A stretch of 64,000 bases of DNA from Acidobacteriota bacterium (lineage in GTDB: Bacteria; Acidobacteriota; Terriglobia; Acidiferrales; UBA7541), in assembly GCA_003223245.1 (NCBI GenBank), contig QHYI01000118.1:46126-110125 (forward strand). Direction: 5' to 3'. Positions 44,475 to 53,656 of this stretch are shown here, piece after piece (position 1 is the first letter of the stretch; each line of letters starts with the position of its first letter). Under the pieces are notes generated by a model. The model saw only the letters and a list, made by a program, of their open reading frames with translations. It ran no database searches and was not told where the DNA came from. Both the position numbers and the translations under genes were made by a program.

Positions 44475-45533
44475 CTACTGTGGTTCTTGTTCAGTCGCTC
44501 GCGCAGCTTGCGCTTCACTGGCTTTCCTTAGCTCTTGAAAGCGGCCAATTTCCGATCTCGAAAGCGGTTCGTTTCCCAGCCGATGGTAGATTTTGCCAAG
44601 CAGATAATGCGGTTCGGGATACTCCGGGGCCAGTGTGACGGCAGTTTTAAGGGACTCGGCAGCCGATTGATATGCCCCTTGCATCTCAAGAACCCGGCCA
44701 AGCTGATAGTGCGCCTGAGGAAGCCGTGAATCGTATTCGATCGCTTCGCGAAGATTTTTCTCGGCCTCGGGCAACTGATTTAGGGCAATCAACGAAATGG
44801 CCAAATCCACATGGGGCCAGGGAGAAGGCTTTGGCAGCAGCCGGTTCAGATATACCGCCTGGTTATAGTTTTTGACCGCCTCTTCAAATTTACCCAGGTA
44901 ATCAAAGCACAACCCCAAAGTGTCGTAAGCACGCGCCATCTTAGGGTCCAGCGCGATAACTCTTTGCAATCGGGTGACGGCCGAATTGTAATTACGCTCG
45001 TCATAATCCAAACGCCCGAGCCAATACAAGAAAAACGGATTTTGCGGTTGTGCCGCTGCGAGCTTCTCTAATTCCGGGCGAGCCCAATCGCGCCGGTTGA
45101 GCTTGATGTAGGCCATTGCCAGAGTGAACCGGCTCCGTTCGTCGAGTGGGGCAATGGCTTCGGCTTTTTTCCAGGCGATGACGGCGTTCGCGTAATGACC
45201 ATCGAGGAAGAAAACTCCGGCGGCGATAGCGAGCAATTTTGCCGAACGCAGCGACTTCGGATCGCGTTCAACTTCTTCAAGCAAAATCTTTTCCGCGGCG
45301 GCATAGTCGCGCGCGTGAATGGCCCTCTCTATCTCCGCCTGACGAGCTGTTTCCATCTGCAAATCGGACAGTTGGCCTGAGAGAGTGGATGACCAGGGAT
45401 CGTCTTGCTGTGGCACAGGGACTTGAGCGCGGACAAACGATGTCAGGCACAAGGCAACTGCCGGCAGAGTGATAGCTCGCTTCTTTACCTTCCGCACAGT
45501 GTGCCAATCAAGGTGCTGAGCCAGCTTTTGCAT
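44475..45533 (-). CDS. Secreted TPR-repeat protein
   Basis: 352 residues: basic N-terminus and a signal-like helix (ITLPAVALCLTSFVRAQ), then a region rich in tetratricopeptide repeats. Clear TPR units include SRFTLAMAYIKLNRRDWARPELEKLAAAQP, FFLYWLGRLDYDERNYNSAVTRLQRVIALDP, ARAYDTLGLCFDYLGKFEEAVKNYNQAVYL and QAHYQLGRVLEMQGAYQSAAESLKTAVTLAP. It should be periplasmic or lipid-side scaffold protein; no enzyme domain is present. I use ATG 45533; the frame opens with a TTG at 45539. It overlaps the upstream TPR gene by 26 nt, so the pair is translated together. Confidence 0.85.
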   Translation of the reverse strand: MQKLAQHLDWHTVRKVKKRAITLPAVALCLTSFVRAQVPVPQQDDPWSSTLSGQLSDLQMETARQAEIERAIHARDYAAAEKILLEEVERDPKSLRSAKLLAIAAGVFFLDGHYANAVIAWKKAEAIAPLDERSRFTLAMAYIKLNRRDWARPELEKLAAAQPQNPFFLYWLGRLDYDERNYNSAVTRLQRVIALDPKMARAYDTLGLCFDYLGKFEEAVKNYNQAVYLNRLLPKPSPWPHVDLAISLIALNQLPEAEKNLREAIEYDSRLPQAHYQLGRVLEMQGAYQSAAESLKTAVTLAPEYPEPHYLLGKIYHRLGNEPLSRSEIGRFQELRKASEAQAARATEQEPQ

Positions 45534-46398
45534 TTTCAATCTTTGTCTTCAACTCCGCGGCGGCCTTACTCTCCGGCACGAGTTTCAGCTCTGCGTCAAT
45601 TTCCGCAAGCGCTTGGTCGAATTTCTTTTGTTCCAGAAGAATTGTGCTGATAGCCAGGTGAACGTCGGGCAGTTTCGGGTCCGCATCCAAGGCGCGTTGA
45701 AAGGCCTCAAGCGCCAAATCATATTTTCCCTGAGCTACATACTCCTGTCCGAGACCTTGTTGCAAGCGAGCGGACTTGGGGTCAATTCGCGCTATCCGCT
45801 GATAGGACCAACCGGAAAGCCTCATCCAGCCTTTGCCCATCTGATAAGCGTATTCCGGGTCGTGCGGAGCCATTTCAACGAGTTTCTGGAGTTGCTGCGC
45901 GGCGGAAAGCCAGTTCTCCGAAGCTTCATAAGCCTTCGCTAGTTCAAGACGGGCCTGCGGTTGTTCGGGCATCAATTTGACGGCGCGCTCCAGTTCGCGG
46001 ACGGCTTCCGTGTTTTTTCCAAGCGCCAGAAGGCTGGCTCCGAGCAATAGCCGTGACGGACCATAAGCCGGTTGGAGGGCCAATGCCTCGCGAAACCTCT
46101 GGACGGCCTCCAAATGCCGGTTGCGCATCTGGGCGATGACGCCCAGGTTGTGATAGACGAGCGGATGTTTGGCTCCATGCCGAAGAGCGCTCAAGAAAAT
46201 CCTTTCTGCCCTGTCAAGATCGCCAGATTTCAGCGCTTCTATGCCGGGAGCCACCTGGGTTTCGAGTGAAGGCAGCGGATTCTCCTGCGCAAAGGAGAGT
46301 GTTGGCGCGCTGAAAAGCAGCAGGAGGAGGATGTAGCCGTGCAAGCTCTTCAAAAAAAGGGTTTGCAAGCTGCGTGGACTTGATTCGCTTCTTCGCAT
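45508..46398 (-). CDS. Secreted TPR-repeat protein
   Basis: 296 residues. Signal peptide about 1-38 (YILLLLLFSAPTLSFAQ), followed by at least six TPR units, for example PLVYHNLGVIAQMRNRHLEAVQRFREALALQP, GPSRLLLGASLLALGKNTEAVRELERAVKLMP and ARLQQGLGQEYVAQGKYDLALEAFQRALDADP. Likely a periplasmic protein-interaction scaffold. It is first in a two-gene minus-strand operon and is divergent from another TPR pair 180 nt away, giving four TPR genes in a row between the receptor and the alpha-galactosidase. Confidence 0.85.
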   Translation of the reverse strand: MRRSESSPRSLQTLFLKSLHGYILLLLLFSAPTLSFAQENPLPSLETQVAPGIEALKSGDLDRAERIFLSALRHGAKHPLVYHNLGVIAQMRNRHLEAVQRFREALALQPAYGPSRLLLGASLLALGKNTEAVRELERAVKLMPEQPQARLELAKAYEASENWLSAAQQLQKLVEMAPHDPEYAYQMGKGWMRLSGWSYQRIARIDPKSARLQQGLGQEYVAQGKYDLALEAFQRALDADPKLPDVHLAISTILLEQKKFDQALAEIDAELKLVPESKAAAELKTKIENAKAGSAP

Positions 46399-46578
46399 TC
46401 TCAGTCATCTGAGAGCAGTGGTCATCCGATCAAAAGCACTCTCAGACTTCTATTCCTTCCGGTTCGCAGGTGCATTCCAGACACAAATAGTATAAGACAG
46501 CGGAAGACGAGCCCTGTCCAATGTATCAATCAGGGGTCATGGATCGTTGCTCCAAACTTCACCATACCCTGTGAGAGA

Positions 46579-48195
46579 ATGGGCCCGGTGGCTCTGATGC
46601 GATCGCGCTTCTCGATCCCAGTGATGTCTATGGCCGTTCTCTTGTGTCCGCATCTTCTGCGCTCAGCGCACTCACGGCAGCGGCAAACCAGCACCAGAGA
46701 TCAAGAAATTCTGCTGATCCAACAGTTGATCCAGGAACACGATCTCCAAAAGGCGCGCTTTGAGCTGGCAAAGGCTGCTAACCAGTATCCAGCCGATGCG
46801 GGCTTCGACAATTTGCTAGGCATCGTCGAGGCACAGCAAGGCAATTACGTCGCAGCCGAAAAAAGCCTTCGCCGGGCCATCACGAGGGATCCGAAGTTCA
46901 CCGGGGCCTACCTTAACCTTGGGCGGCTGTATCAAGAGAACGCCACGGCCGACCCACAAGCGGTGCGTAAAGCGATCGAAGTTTATAGGCGAGTGCTCGA
47001 ATATGACGCAGCAAATGGCGAAGCGCTGTATCAGAGTGCCGCCCTTTTGCTGCGACAAGGTCGGTATCAGGAGTCACTTAATTACGTTTCACGCCTTCCC
47101 GCGCAAGACCAGACGAGCGCGCAGAGCTTGTCCATCCGTTGCGCCGATTACGCTGGACTGTCGGACCGCAAAGGCGCCGACGACGCAGCCGCACAGTTAA
47201 TGGGCGCTTCGGACCTTTCCGAGCCGGACGCCCAGCAAGCCTTGTTAGGGCTAACACCCGGCAAGCGCGCCGACCTGATTGTCACCTTGCTAGAGAATCT
47301 GCAAGAGCGCCAGCCACTCAGTTCAGTTTCGCTGGAGTCACTCGGCTTAGCTTACGAACATTTGAACAGGCTTGTAGAAGCGCGGGCAGCTCTGGAGAAG
47401 TCTTTCGCTAATGGAAAGCCGAAGGTTGCGTTGCTTTTGGAATTGGCACGCGTTGCCCGGCTCCAAAAAGACTATCAGGGGGCCCTTGGTTACCTGGCGC
47501 ACGCGCGAGACCTGGAGCCCGGCAATGCAAGTTTGCATTACTACTTTGGCCTTGTGTGCGTGGATTTGAGCCTTATTGCGGAAGCCCGAGACTCGTTTGC
47601 AAAAGCCGTCGAGCTCGAACCGGAGAATGCAGATTACAACTATGCAATGGGAGCAGCCTCTGCCTTCCGGCAAGACCCGGCGGAGGCCGTTCCGTACTTC
47701 GAAAAATATCTTAAACTGAAACCGCAGGATCCACGCGGCAAGCTGGCTCTGGGTGCCGCACTTTTTCGGGCCAAAGATTACGAACATGCCCTTCCTTGGC
47801 TGAAGCAATCCGCAGGAAGATCCGAAACGGCCACCAGAGCTCATTATTATTTGGGTGCGATTGCCTTGGAAGAGGACCGGCAGGACGAAGCTTTCCTAGA
47901 GCTGCAAGAAGCGTTGAAAGCCAAGCCGGATTTTCCGGACGCGCTGGCTGAGCTCGGCCGGTGGTATCTAAACCGCAAAGACTACCGACAAGCGGAGAAA
48001 CAGATTCAACTAGCATTAAAGATTGAGCCGGACCACTATGCCGCAAACTTCTACCTCTTGATGCTCTACACTCGTACGAAGGATGCGAAACAAGTGGCGC
48101 AAGCCAAGCGTTTCGATGAGCTAAAGAAATTACTGGCGGAAAAAAATCAGGAATTTCTGCGCATTGTTGAAGTACGTCCATTTGAAACTCCATGA
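46579..48195 (+). CDS. Large secreted TPR-repeat protein
   Basis: 538 residues with a hydrophobic N-terminal signal (about 10-30, SIPVMSMAVLLCPHLLRSAHS) and around a dozen TPR units, such as AGFDNLLGIVEAQQGNYVAAEKSLRRAITRDP, ASLHYYFGLVCVDLSLIAEARDSFAKAVELEP and PDALAELGRWYLNRKDYRQAEKQIQLALKIEP. There is no catalytic domain. ATG 46579 is the longest start with a purine-rich lead; the ATG at 46597 is an alternative. The stop overlaps the next TPR gene's ATG by four bases. Confidence 0.85.
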   Translation: MGPVALMRSRFSIPVMSMAVLLCPHLLRSAHSRQRQTSTRDQEILLIQQLIQEHDLQKARFELAKAANQYPADAGFDNLLGIVEAQQGNYVAAEKSLRRAITRDPKFTGAYLNLGRLYQENATADPQAVRKAIEVYRRVLEYDAANGEALYQSAALLLRQGRYQESLNYVSRLPAQDQTSAQSLSIRCADYAGLSDRKGADDAAAQLMGASDLSEPDAQQALLGLTPGKRADLIVTLLENLQERQPLSSVSLESLGLAYEHLNRLVEARAALEKSFANGKPKVALLLELARVARLQKDYQGALGYLAHARDLEPGNASLHYYFGLVCVDLSLIAEARDSFAKAVELEPENADYNYAMGAASAFRQDPAEAVPYFEKYLKLKPQDPRGKLALGAALFRAKDYEHALPWLKQSAGRSETATRAHYYLGAIALEEDRQDEAFLELQEALKAKPDFPDALAELGRWYLNRKDYRQAEKQIQLALKIEPDHYAANFYLLMLYTRTKDAKQVAQAKRFDELKKLLAEKNQEFLRIVEVRPFETP

Positions 48196-49148
48196 AGACG
48201 CTCGTTTGGAAAACTGAGTTTTCCGTCTTGTCGTTGAGCTGGCGGCTTTTCTTGTTGTTGATTCTTACGGTAGTCATCGCAATCCGCGCATATGGCCAGT
48301 CGTCGCTTAACGAATGTACCCGGGCTTTTTATCGCGGGGACTATGCCCTGGCTGTTCAATTGGCGGAGAAACATCTGCATAAATACCCCAAGGATGTGCC
48401 AGTCCGAGTAGTTTTGGCTCGGGCGGAGCTTGCTCAAGGGAAACCTCTCCAGGCTTTTGAAGAGCTTCGGACTGTGCTCGAATCCGATCCGAAAAGCATC
48501 GACGCGCTTTATTATTTGTCTGTTGCTTCCAAAGAGCTCTCGCAAAACGAATATCAGCGGCTATTTGCAATAGCTCCGGACTCCTTCCGTGTGCACCAGC
48601 TTCTCGGCGAGGCCGCTTGGAGTTCAAAAAACCCCACGGAAGCTGAACACGAATTCGACAAAGCCCTGGAAGTGAATCCTCGGTCCGCTGAGGTTTCAAC
48701 GGAATTAGCCGAGCTGAAGCGGTCGCAATCGAAGTTCGATGAGGCGATTACATACTATTTGCAGGCGGAGAAGAATGGACCGCCGAACTATGACGTCGCC
48801 TATGGACTGGGCGCTTGCTATACATACAAGCAGGAGTACTCTCAAGCGATTGAATGGCTAAAGAAGGCGGTGGCTCTGGCTCCAGATGCTGTTGCCGGCC
48901 GGTTTGCCCTCGGCAACGCATTGTTTCAGGATGGACAGTTCACGGCCGCCATCCCCGAATTGAAGGATGCTCTGCGGCGCGAGCCGCGGATGAAGCAAGC
49001 GTATTTCCTGCTTGGGCGGGCCTATTCCAAGCTTGGAAAGCCTGAAGAAGCAAGAGTGGCAATCCAAAAGCTGGACGAACTTAATCGCTCCGAGGTGCCA
49101 GAAGAGAGGAAAAAAACATCGGCCCCGGTCACGCCAAAACCCGAGTAA
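48192..49148 (+). CDS. Secreted TPR-repeat protein
   Basis: 318 residues with a signal peptide (LFLLLILTVVIAIRAYGQ, ending near residue 36) and at least seven TPR units, e.g. VHQLLGEAAWSSKNPTEAEHEFDKALEVNP, YDVAYGLGACYTYKQEYSQAIEWLKKAVALAP and MKQAYFLLGRAYSKLGKPEEARVAIQKL. The C-terminal tail is Lys/Pro-rich. It is translationally coupled to the upstream TPR gene (ATGA). Likely periplasmic scaffold; partner unknown. The two genes mirror the divergent TPR pair on the other strand. Confidence 0.85.
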   Translation: MKTLVWKTEFSVLSLSWRLFLLLILTVVIAIRAYGQSSLNECTRAFYRGDYALAVQLAEKHLHKYPKDVPVRVVLARAELAQGKPLQAFEELRTVLESDPKSIDALYYLSVASKELSQNEYQRLFAIAPDSFRVHQLLGEAAWSSKNPTEAEHEFDKALEVNPRSAEVSTELAELKRSQSKFDEAITYYLQAEKNGPPNYDVAYGLGACYTYKQEYSQAIEWLKKAVALAPDAVAGRFALGNALFQDGQFTAAIPELKDALRREPRMKQAYFLLGRAYSKLGKPEEARVAIQKLDELNRSEVPEERKKTSAPVTPKPE

Positions 49149-49199
49149 CTCCGATAGTTTCCCGGAGGGAATTGTTGCCTTTGATCCTCTTAATCCCAG

Positions 49200-50363
49200 C
49201 TATTTGGAGACTTTCAGCAGCACGGCGCCGTGGCTCGGCACTTCTGCAGCGTAGGAACCTTGCGCCGCGCCCAGATCTTTGTGGTCCAAAAGATCACGAA
49301 GCTTCGCTGAGGCTGGCGCACCAATCGTCTTGAATTCAAGGGTCATCTTGATAGCAGACTCGCTGCGATTGAATAGCCCCACGGCTTGACTGTCGTCCGC
49401 CAGCGGCCTCGCCCAAATCTCCAACGGGCCTTCCTGCCAAAAGCGGTGTCCTTGTATTCCCTTCGGGTCCTGATCGACGGCAATCACTTCAGAATTCGTA
49501 AGAAGTTCCTTCGTTTCCGCAGACATGGTCCGAAGATCGTTGCCTGCCAGCAGCGGCGCAGCCAGGATTGCCCATAGCGCCAAGTGCGTGCGATATTCCT
49601 CGCGATTCATTTTGCCGTTGCCGATTTCCAGCATGTCCGGATCATTCCAGTGTCCCGGACCGGCAAACTTCTCCAGACCGTTTTGTCCAAATCCTATAAG
49701 AGACATGCTGTCGTAACTATCGCTTATGTCTCCCGTGGTCCTCCACAAATTGCCGGTTTTCGGCCCCCATCGCCATGGCGCTTTCACGCCCCAGTTGCAA
49801 ATGCTGAACACGATGGGGCGGCCGGACTGCGCCAGAGCGTCGCGGAATTTCGCGTATTGCACCTCCGGATCGAGACCCTCCGCATTGCACCAATCGATCT
49901 TCACATAATCGATTCCCCAGGAAGCATACGTTTTGGCGTCTTGAACCTCATGGTTTAGGCTCCCCGGCCGCTTTTCACAAGTGCCCGTGCCCGCATCGGT
50001 GTAAATCCCCAGTTTCAAGCCCTTGCTGTGAACGTAATCCGCCAACGCTTTCATCCCTTCGGGAAACCTTTCGGGATCGGCGACGATGGTCCCCTGGGCA
50101 TCGCGACTCACCTGCCAGCAGTCGTCTATGTTCACGTACTGATAGCCGGCCGCCTTCATCCCGCTGGTGACCATGGCATCTGCCATTTCGCGAATGAGTT
50201 TGTCGCTCACGTTGCAGCCAAACTTGTTCCAACTGTTCCAACCCATTGGCGGAGTTAGCGCCAGCGAACCAGAAGCCTGGGGGAAGGCGGATGGGGCGAA
50301 CCAAGGAGCTGCGAAGACAAGGAGGAACACTGCAAACCGAGTGACCGGGCAAGGGCGTGTCAT
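49200..50363 (-). CDS. Secreted GH27 alpha-galactosidase
   Basis: 387-residue retaining glycoside hydrolase that releases alpha-linked galactose. Signal peptide 1-29 (ending AFPQA). GH27 marks: TPPMGWNSWNKFGC, YVNIDDCWQ, GLKLGIYTDAGTGTC, the nucleophile D157 in YVKIDWC and the acid/base D212 in WRTTGDISD. A small C-terminal beta domain ends in VSK. Start ATG 50363. A LacI-type operator lies 27 nt upstream, suggesting sugar induction. It converges with the TPR gene at 48192 with 51 nt between. Confidence 0.93.
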   Translation of the reverse strand: MTRPCPVTRFAVFLLVFAAPWFAPSAFPQASGSLALTPPMGWNSWNKFGCNVSDKLIREMADAMVTSGMKAAGYQYVNIDDCWQVSRDAQGTIVADPERFPEGMKALADYVHSKGLKLGIYTDAGTGTCEKRPGSLNHEVQDAKTYASWGIDYVKIDWCNAEGLDPEVQYAKFRDALAQSGRPIVFSICNWGVKAPWRWGPKTGNLWRTTGDISDSYDSMSLIGFGQNGLEKFAGPGHWNDPDMLEIGNGKMNREEYRTHLALWAILAAPLLAGNDLRTMSAETKELLTNSEVIAVDQDPKGIQGHRFWQEGPLEIWARPLADDSQAVGLFNRSESAIKMTLEFKTIGAPASAKLRDLLDHKDLGAAQGSYAAEVPSHGAVLLKVSK

Positions 50364-50389
50364 AGGTGAAATCCTCGCATAAAAGCCAT

Positions 50390-50405
50390 GCGTAACCGCT
50401 TACGC
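50390..50405. promoter_or_regulatory. LacI-type operator, alpha-galactosidase side
   Basis: GCGTAACCGCTTACGC: perfect 6-nt arms GCGTAA/TTACGC around CCGC. It lies 27 nt upstream of the alpha-galactosidase ATG and in the divergent gap to the CRTAC1 gene. The core GTAACCGCTTAC matches the receptor operator at 11 of 12 bases. Confidence 0.55.
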
Positions 50406-50567
50406 GGAGCCTAGCACGTCTCACGGAAAAGTGCGATGCTATTCGCGGCATCGCAAGGCGCTACTTCCCTGACTCGAAATCTTGTGCAGAAACCGAGAAC
50501 GACCTGCGGCCGGAAGGTTAGCCGTTCGCGGATTTCGCTGCGTTTCTTAGGAGCGGCACGAAGAAGC

Positions 50568-52406
50568 ATGCGCAAGGGCATTTTTTGCTGGAGTTGTCTG
50601 ACCGCCACCGTGTTGTTGTCTTGGCTTTGGCAAAGCGCTTCTTCTCAGGAACCTGAGGAACGCAAGCCGCAAAAGCAGGAGTCCACAGGAGTGGCGACCG
50701 GCACGCCTCACGCTCCCGTGAAAGACGCCATGTCCCGCCCGATCACGGCTGGGGGATTTGTAGACGGCGCGCCAATCGTATTCGCAGATATCACGAAGCA
50801 AGCCGGTCTTGGCAAGTTCCACCATCGCTCTGGAACTCCAGAAAAGGCGACTATCCTCGAGACCCCTGGTTCGGGTGTAGCTCTGCTTGATTATGACAAT
50901 GACGGCTGGCTGGACATCTATCTGCTCAACGGATCCACGTTTGCGGCCTTGAAAGGGAAGGAGCCCGCTCCCCGCGCTATGCTGCTGCACAACAATCATG
51001 ACGGTACCTTCACCGATGTAACTGCCAAAGCCGGCGTGCCCAATGAGCGATGGGGATTCGGCGTGGCTGTAGGCGATTACGATAATGATGGCTGGCCGGA
51101 CATTTACGTTGCGAATTACGGAAAGAACCGTCTCTATCACAACAATCACGATGGAACCTTCACTGATGTGGCTGAGAAAGCCGGCGTCATTCTTGGTGGT
51201 TGGTCCACGGGGCCAACTTGGGGCGACTATGATCGGGACGGTTTGCTGGATTTGTTTGTGCCAGGCTACGTGCAGTTCGATGCCGAGCATCCTCCTCTAG
51301 CTGGGCAAGGTGGAATCAGCCCGAGCGCATGCCAATATCGCGGCGTGAGTTTCGCCATGTGCGGCCCTCGCGGTTTGCCGGGGGAAAGCGATCATCTGTT
51401 TCACAACAATGGCGATGGCACATTCACCGATGTCAGTCGAAAAGCTGGCGTCGCCGACCCGCAGCATTATTACGGCTTGGCCTCGGTATTGGTGGATGAG
51501 GATGACGACGGCTGGCTTGATTTGGCCGTGGCCAACGACTCCGTTCCCCGGTATCTGTACCGCAATCTTCGCAATGGCACTTTCGAGGATGTGAGTTATC
51601 TGTCCGGGTTCGCCCTAACCAATGAAGGGTTGGCGCAAGCGTCCATGGGAATCGCCGTGGGAGACTACAACCGGGACGGCAAAGTCGACTTCTTATTTAC
51701 GACATTCTCGGACGACTACAAGACACTCTATCGAAATGATGGCGGGAATAATTTCTCTGACATTACGTTTCGCGCGGGATTAGGCGGTCCCACCATTCCT
51801 TTCCTCGGGTGGGGGGCCGGGTTTCTAGACTTCGATAATGATGGACTCCTGGACATTTTCCTGGCCAATGGCCACGTTTACCCCGCGGTGGACCAGCGCG
51901 ACTGGGGCACAACCTGGGCGCAGCGACCACAGTTGTTCCGCAATCTCGATGGCGCTAAGTTTCAAGAAGTTCCTCCCGCAACAGGGAGCGGCTTGGCGGA
52001 TGTCATTCCCGCGCGCGGCGCGGCGTTCGGGGACCTCTTCAACGACGGCCACATTGACGTTGTCTTAAACAACATGGACTCGGCGCCTGCGCTCCTCAGA
52101 AATGTTGTAAAAAACGGCAACCATTGGATCACATTTCAATTAATTGGCGGACCAAAGAGTCCGCGGGATGCCATCGGCGCGAAGATTTTTGTGGCTGCCG
52201 GAGGTGTTCGCCAACGCGGTGACGTGATCAGCGGCGGAAGCTACGGGTCGAGCTCGGATCCGCGACTGCATTTCGGATTGGGTTCTGCGACGAAAGTGGA
52301 AAAAGTTGAGATTCATTGGCCCGACGGCAAGACGGAAGAAATTTCCGTGCCAAGTGTGGATCGAATCCTGACGGTGGTCGAAGGAAAGGGAGCTGTTGAG
52401 AAATAG
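50568..52406 (+). CDS. Secreted CRTAC1-family (FG-GAP, ASPIC/UnbV) protein
   Basis: 612 residues. ATG 50568 gives a clean signal peptide (MRKGIFCWSCLTATVLLSWLW, ending ASSQ); the frame opens earlier at 50436 but without a sensible N-terminus. The body is a beta-propeller of FG-GAP/VCBS repeats with calcium-binding loops of the type DYDNDGWLDIYLLNG, DYDNDGWPDIYVANYG and DFDNDGLLDIFLANG. The C-terminal ASPIC/UnbV domain reads NHWITFQLIGGPKSPRDAIGAKIFV and KVEKVEIHWPDGKTEEI. The family's role is unknown; it is extracellular or periplasmic. The last codons overlap the cytochrome gene. Confidence 0.88.
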   Translation: MRKGIFCWSCLTATVLLSWLWQSASSQEPEERKPQKQESTGVATGTPHAPVKDAMSRPITAGGFVDGAPIVFADITKQAGLGKFHHRSGTPEKATILETPGSGVALLDYDNDGWLDIYLLNGSTFAALKGKEPAPRAMLLHNNHDGTFTDVTAKAGVPNERWGFGVAVGDYDNDGWPDIYVANYGKNRLYHNNHDGTFTDVAEKAGVILGGWSTGPTWGDYDRDGLLDLFVPGYVQFDAEHPPLAGQGGISPSACQYRGVSFAMCGPRGLPGESDHLFHNNGDGTFTDVSRKAGVADPQHYYGLASVLVDEDDDGWLDLAVANDSVPRYLYRNLRNGTFEDVSYLSGFALTNEGLAQASMGIAVGDYNRDGKVDFLFTTFSDDYKTLYRNDGGNNFSDITFRAGLGGPTIPFLGWGAGFLDFDNDGLLDIFLANGHVYPAVDQRDWGTTWAQRPQLFRNLDGAKFQEVPPATGSGLADVIPARGAAFGDLFNDGHIDVVLNNMDSAPALLRNVVKNGNHWITFQLIGGPKSPRDAIGAKIFVAAGGVRQRGDVISGGSYGSSSDPRLHFGLGSATKVEKVEIHWPDGKTEEISVPSVDRILTVVEGKGAVEK

Positions 52407-53643
52407 CCTGCCCAGATTCTTTACGTTGGCCGGGGGACCTGCCCTGAGTGTGATATTTCAGCTCCGAGTTGTCCGTTGTTTTTCCCTGTGCTGTGTAGCC
52501 GCCTGTGCTTTTTCCCTTTCCTGTCCGGGCCACTCTCAGACAAAATCAAGCCACGCAAGCAGCTTTTCCGACTTTCGCCCGCGAAAGGAACTGCCAGGGG
52601 AGGGCTTCGTAGGCCCGCACGCTTGCGTAAGTTGCCACGCTCAAAAGAGCAGTTCGCATTCGCAGACCGCCATGGCACATGCCTTGCAAAAGCCCTCCGA
52701 AAGCCCAGTGCTGAAGACACATCCCCGAATGACTTTTCGCAGCGGACAGTTTTTGTACGAGATCGTAAGCGACGGCACGCAGAGCGTGTACCGCGTAACT
52801 GACGGAAAGGAAACTCTCGATGAGCCGATTCTTTATGCGTTTGGTAACGCGCACGTTGCCCAAACTTACGTTTTCCGTCACGGGGGAAAACTACTGGAGG
52901 GGCGCGTGAGCTACTATGCGTCCATCGATGGATTGGACTGGACGGTTGGGGACGCACTCGATCCTCCACCAGACCTGGAAGAGGCAGCGGGACGGGATAT
53001 CGACAGCGATGAGGCGCGTAATTGCTTCAGTTGCCACGGGACCGCGGCACTGGCAAATGGAAGACTTCAGCTCGATCCTTTGATTCCTGGGGTAAGTTGC
53101 GAAGCCTGCCACGGGCCGGGACAGAAGCACGCCATGGCAAAGCTTCTCGAAACGGGAGCGGATTCCATGATCTTTAATCCCAAGACTCTTGACGCGGAGA
53201 CGTTATCGCAGGAATTCTGCGGGGCATGCCATCGCGGAGTGGATTCGGTTGCCGTGATGCCGGACCTCGGCGGCGTCAGTAATGTCCGCTTCCAGCCCTA
53301 TCGATTGTTTAACAGCCGCGGCCACGACGCTAAGGATCCGCGCCTGACTTGTACCGCCTGCCACGACCCGCACTTGAATCTGGGTCAGCAGGACGCCGGC
53401 AATGACTCTCATTGCAAAATCTGTCACGATCCGGGAACCGCAGCGCAAACGCGGCACACTAAACAAGACAAGTCAGCGGGCGCCAAACGTCGCGAGGCTT
53501 CTTCACTCAGCACAAAATGCCCGGTGGCGGGCGATAAATGCATGAGTTGCCACATGCCCAAGGTGGAGGTCCCCGGCTCGCACTTCCAATTTACCGACCA
53601 TCGTATTCGAATTGTGCGGCCGGGCGAGCCATACCCTTACTAA
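52396..53643 (+). CDS. Seven-haem c-type cytochrome
   Basis: 415 residues. A signal sequence is near the N-terminus (VVRCFSLCCVAACAFSLSCPGHSQ). Seven CxxCH haem-binding motifs occur in order: CVSCH, CFSCH, CEACH, CGACH, CTACH, CKICH and CMSCH. A beta-rich segment of about 110 residues separates the first from the second. Likely periplasmic electron carrier. The start is uncertain: TTG 52396 has a good GGAAAGGGAG site and overlaps the upstream CRTAC1 stop by 11 nt; GTG 52450 would give a shorter, cleaner signal peptide. Coupling to the CRTAC1 gene suggests a joint role. Confidence 0.87.
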   Translation: MRNSLPRFFTLAGGPALSVIFQLRVVRCFSLCCVAACAFSLSCPGHSQTKSSHASSFSDFRPRKELPGEGFVGPHACVSCHAQKSSSHSQTAMAHALQKPSESPVLKTHPRMTFRSGQFLYEIVSDGTQSVYRVTDGKETLDEPILYAFGNAHVAQTYVFRHGGKLLEGRVSYYASIDGLDWTVGDALDPPPDLEEAAGRDIDSDEARNCFSCHGTAALANGRLQLDPLIPGVSCEACHGPGQKHAMAKLLETGADSMIFNPKTLDAETLSQEFCGACHRGVDSVAVMPDLGGVSNVRFQPYRLFNSRGHDAKDPRLTCTACHDPHLNLGQQDAGNDSHCKICHDPGTAAQTRHTKQDKSAGAKRREASSLSTKCPVAGDKCMSCHMPKVEVPGSHFQFTDHRIRIVRPGEPYPY

Positions 53644-53656
53644 GTTGGGTCCGGAA

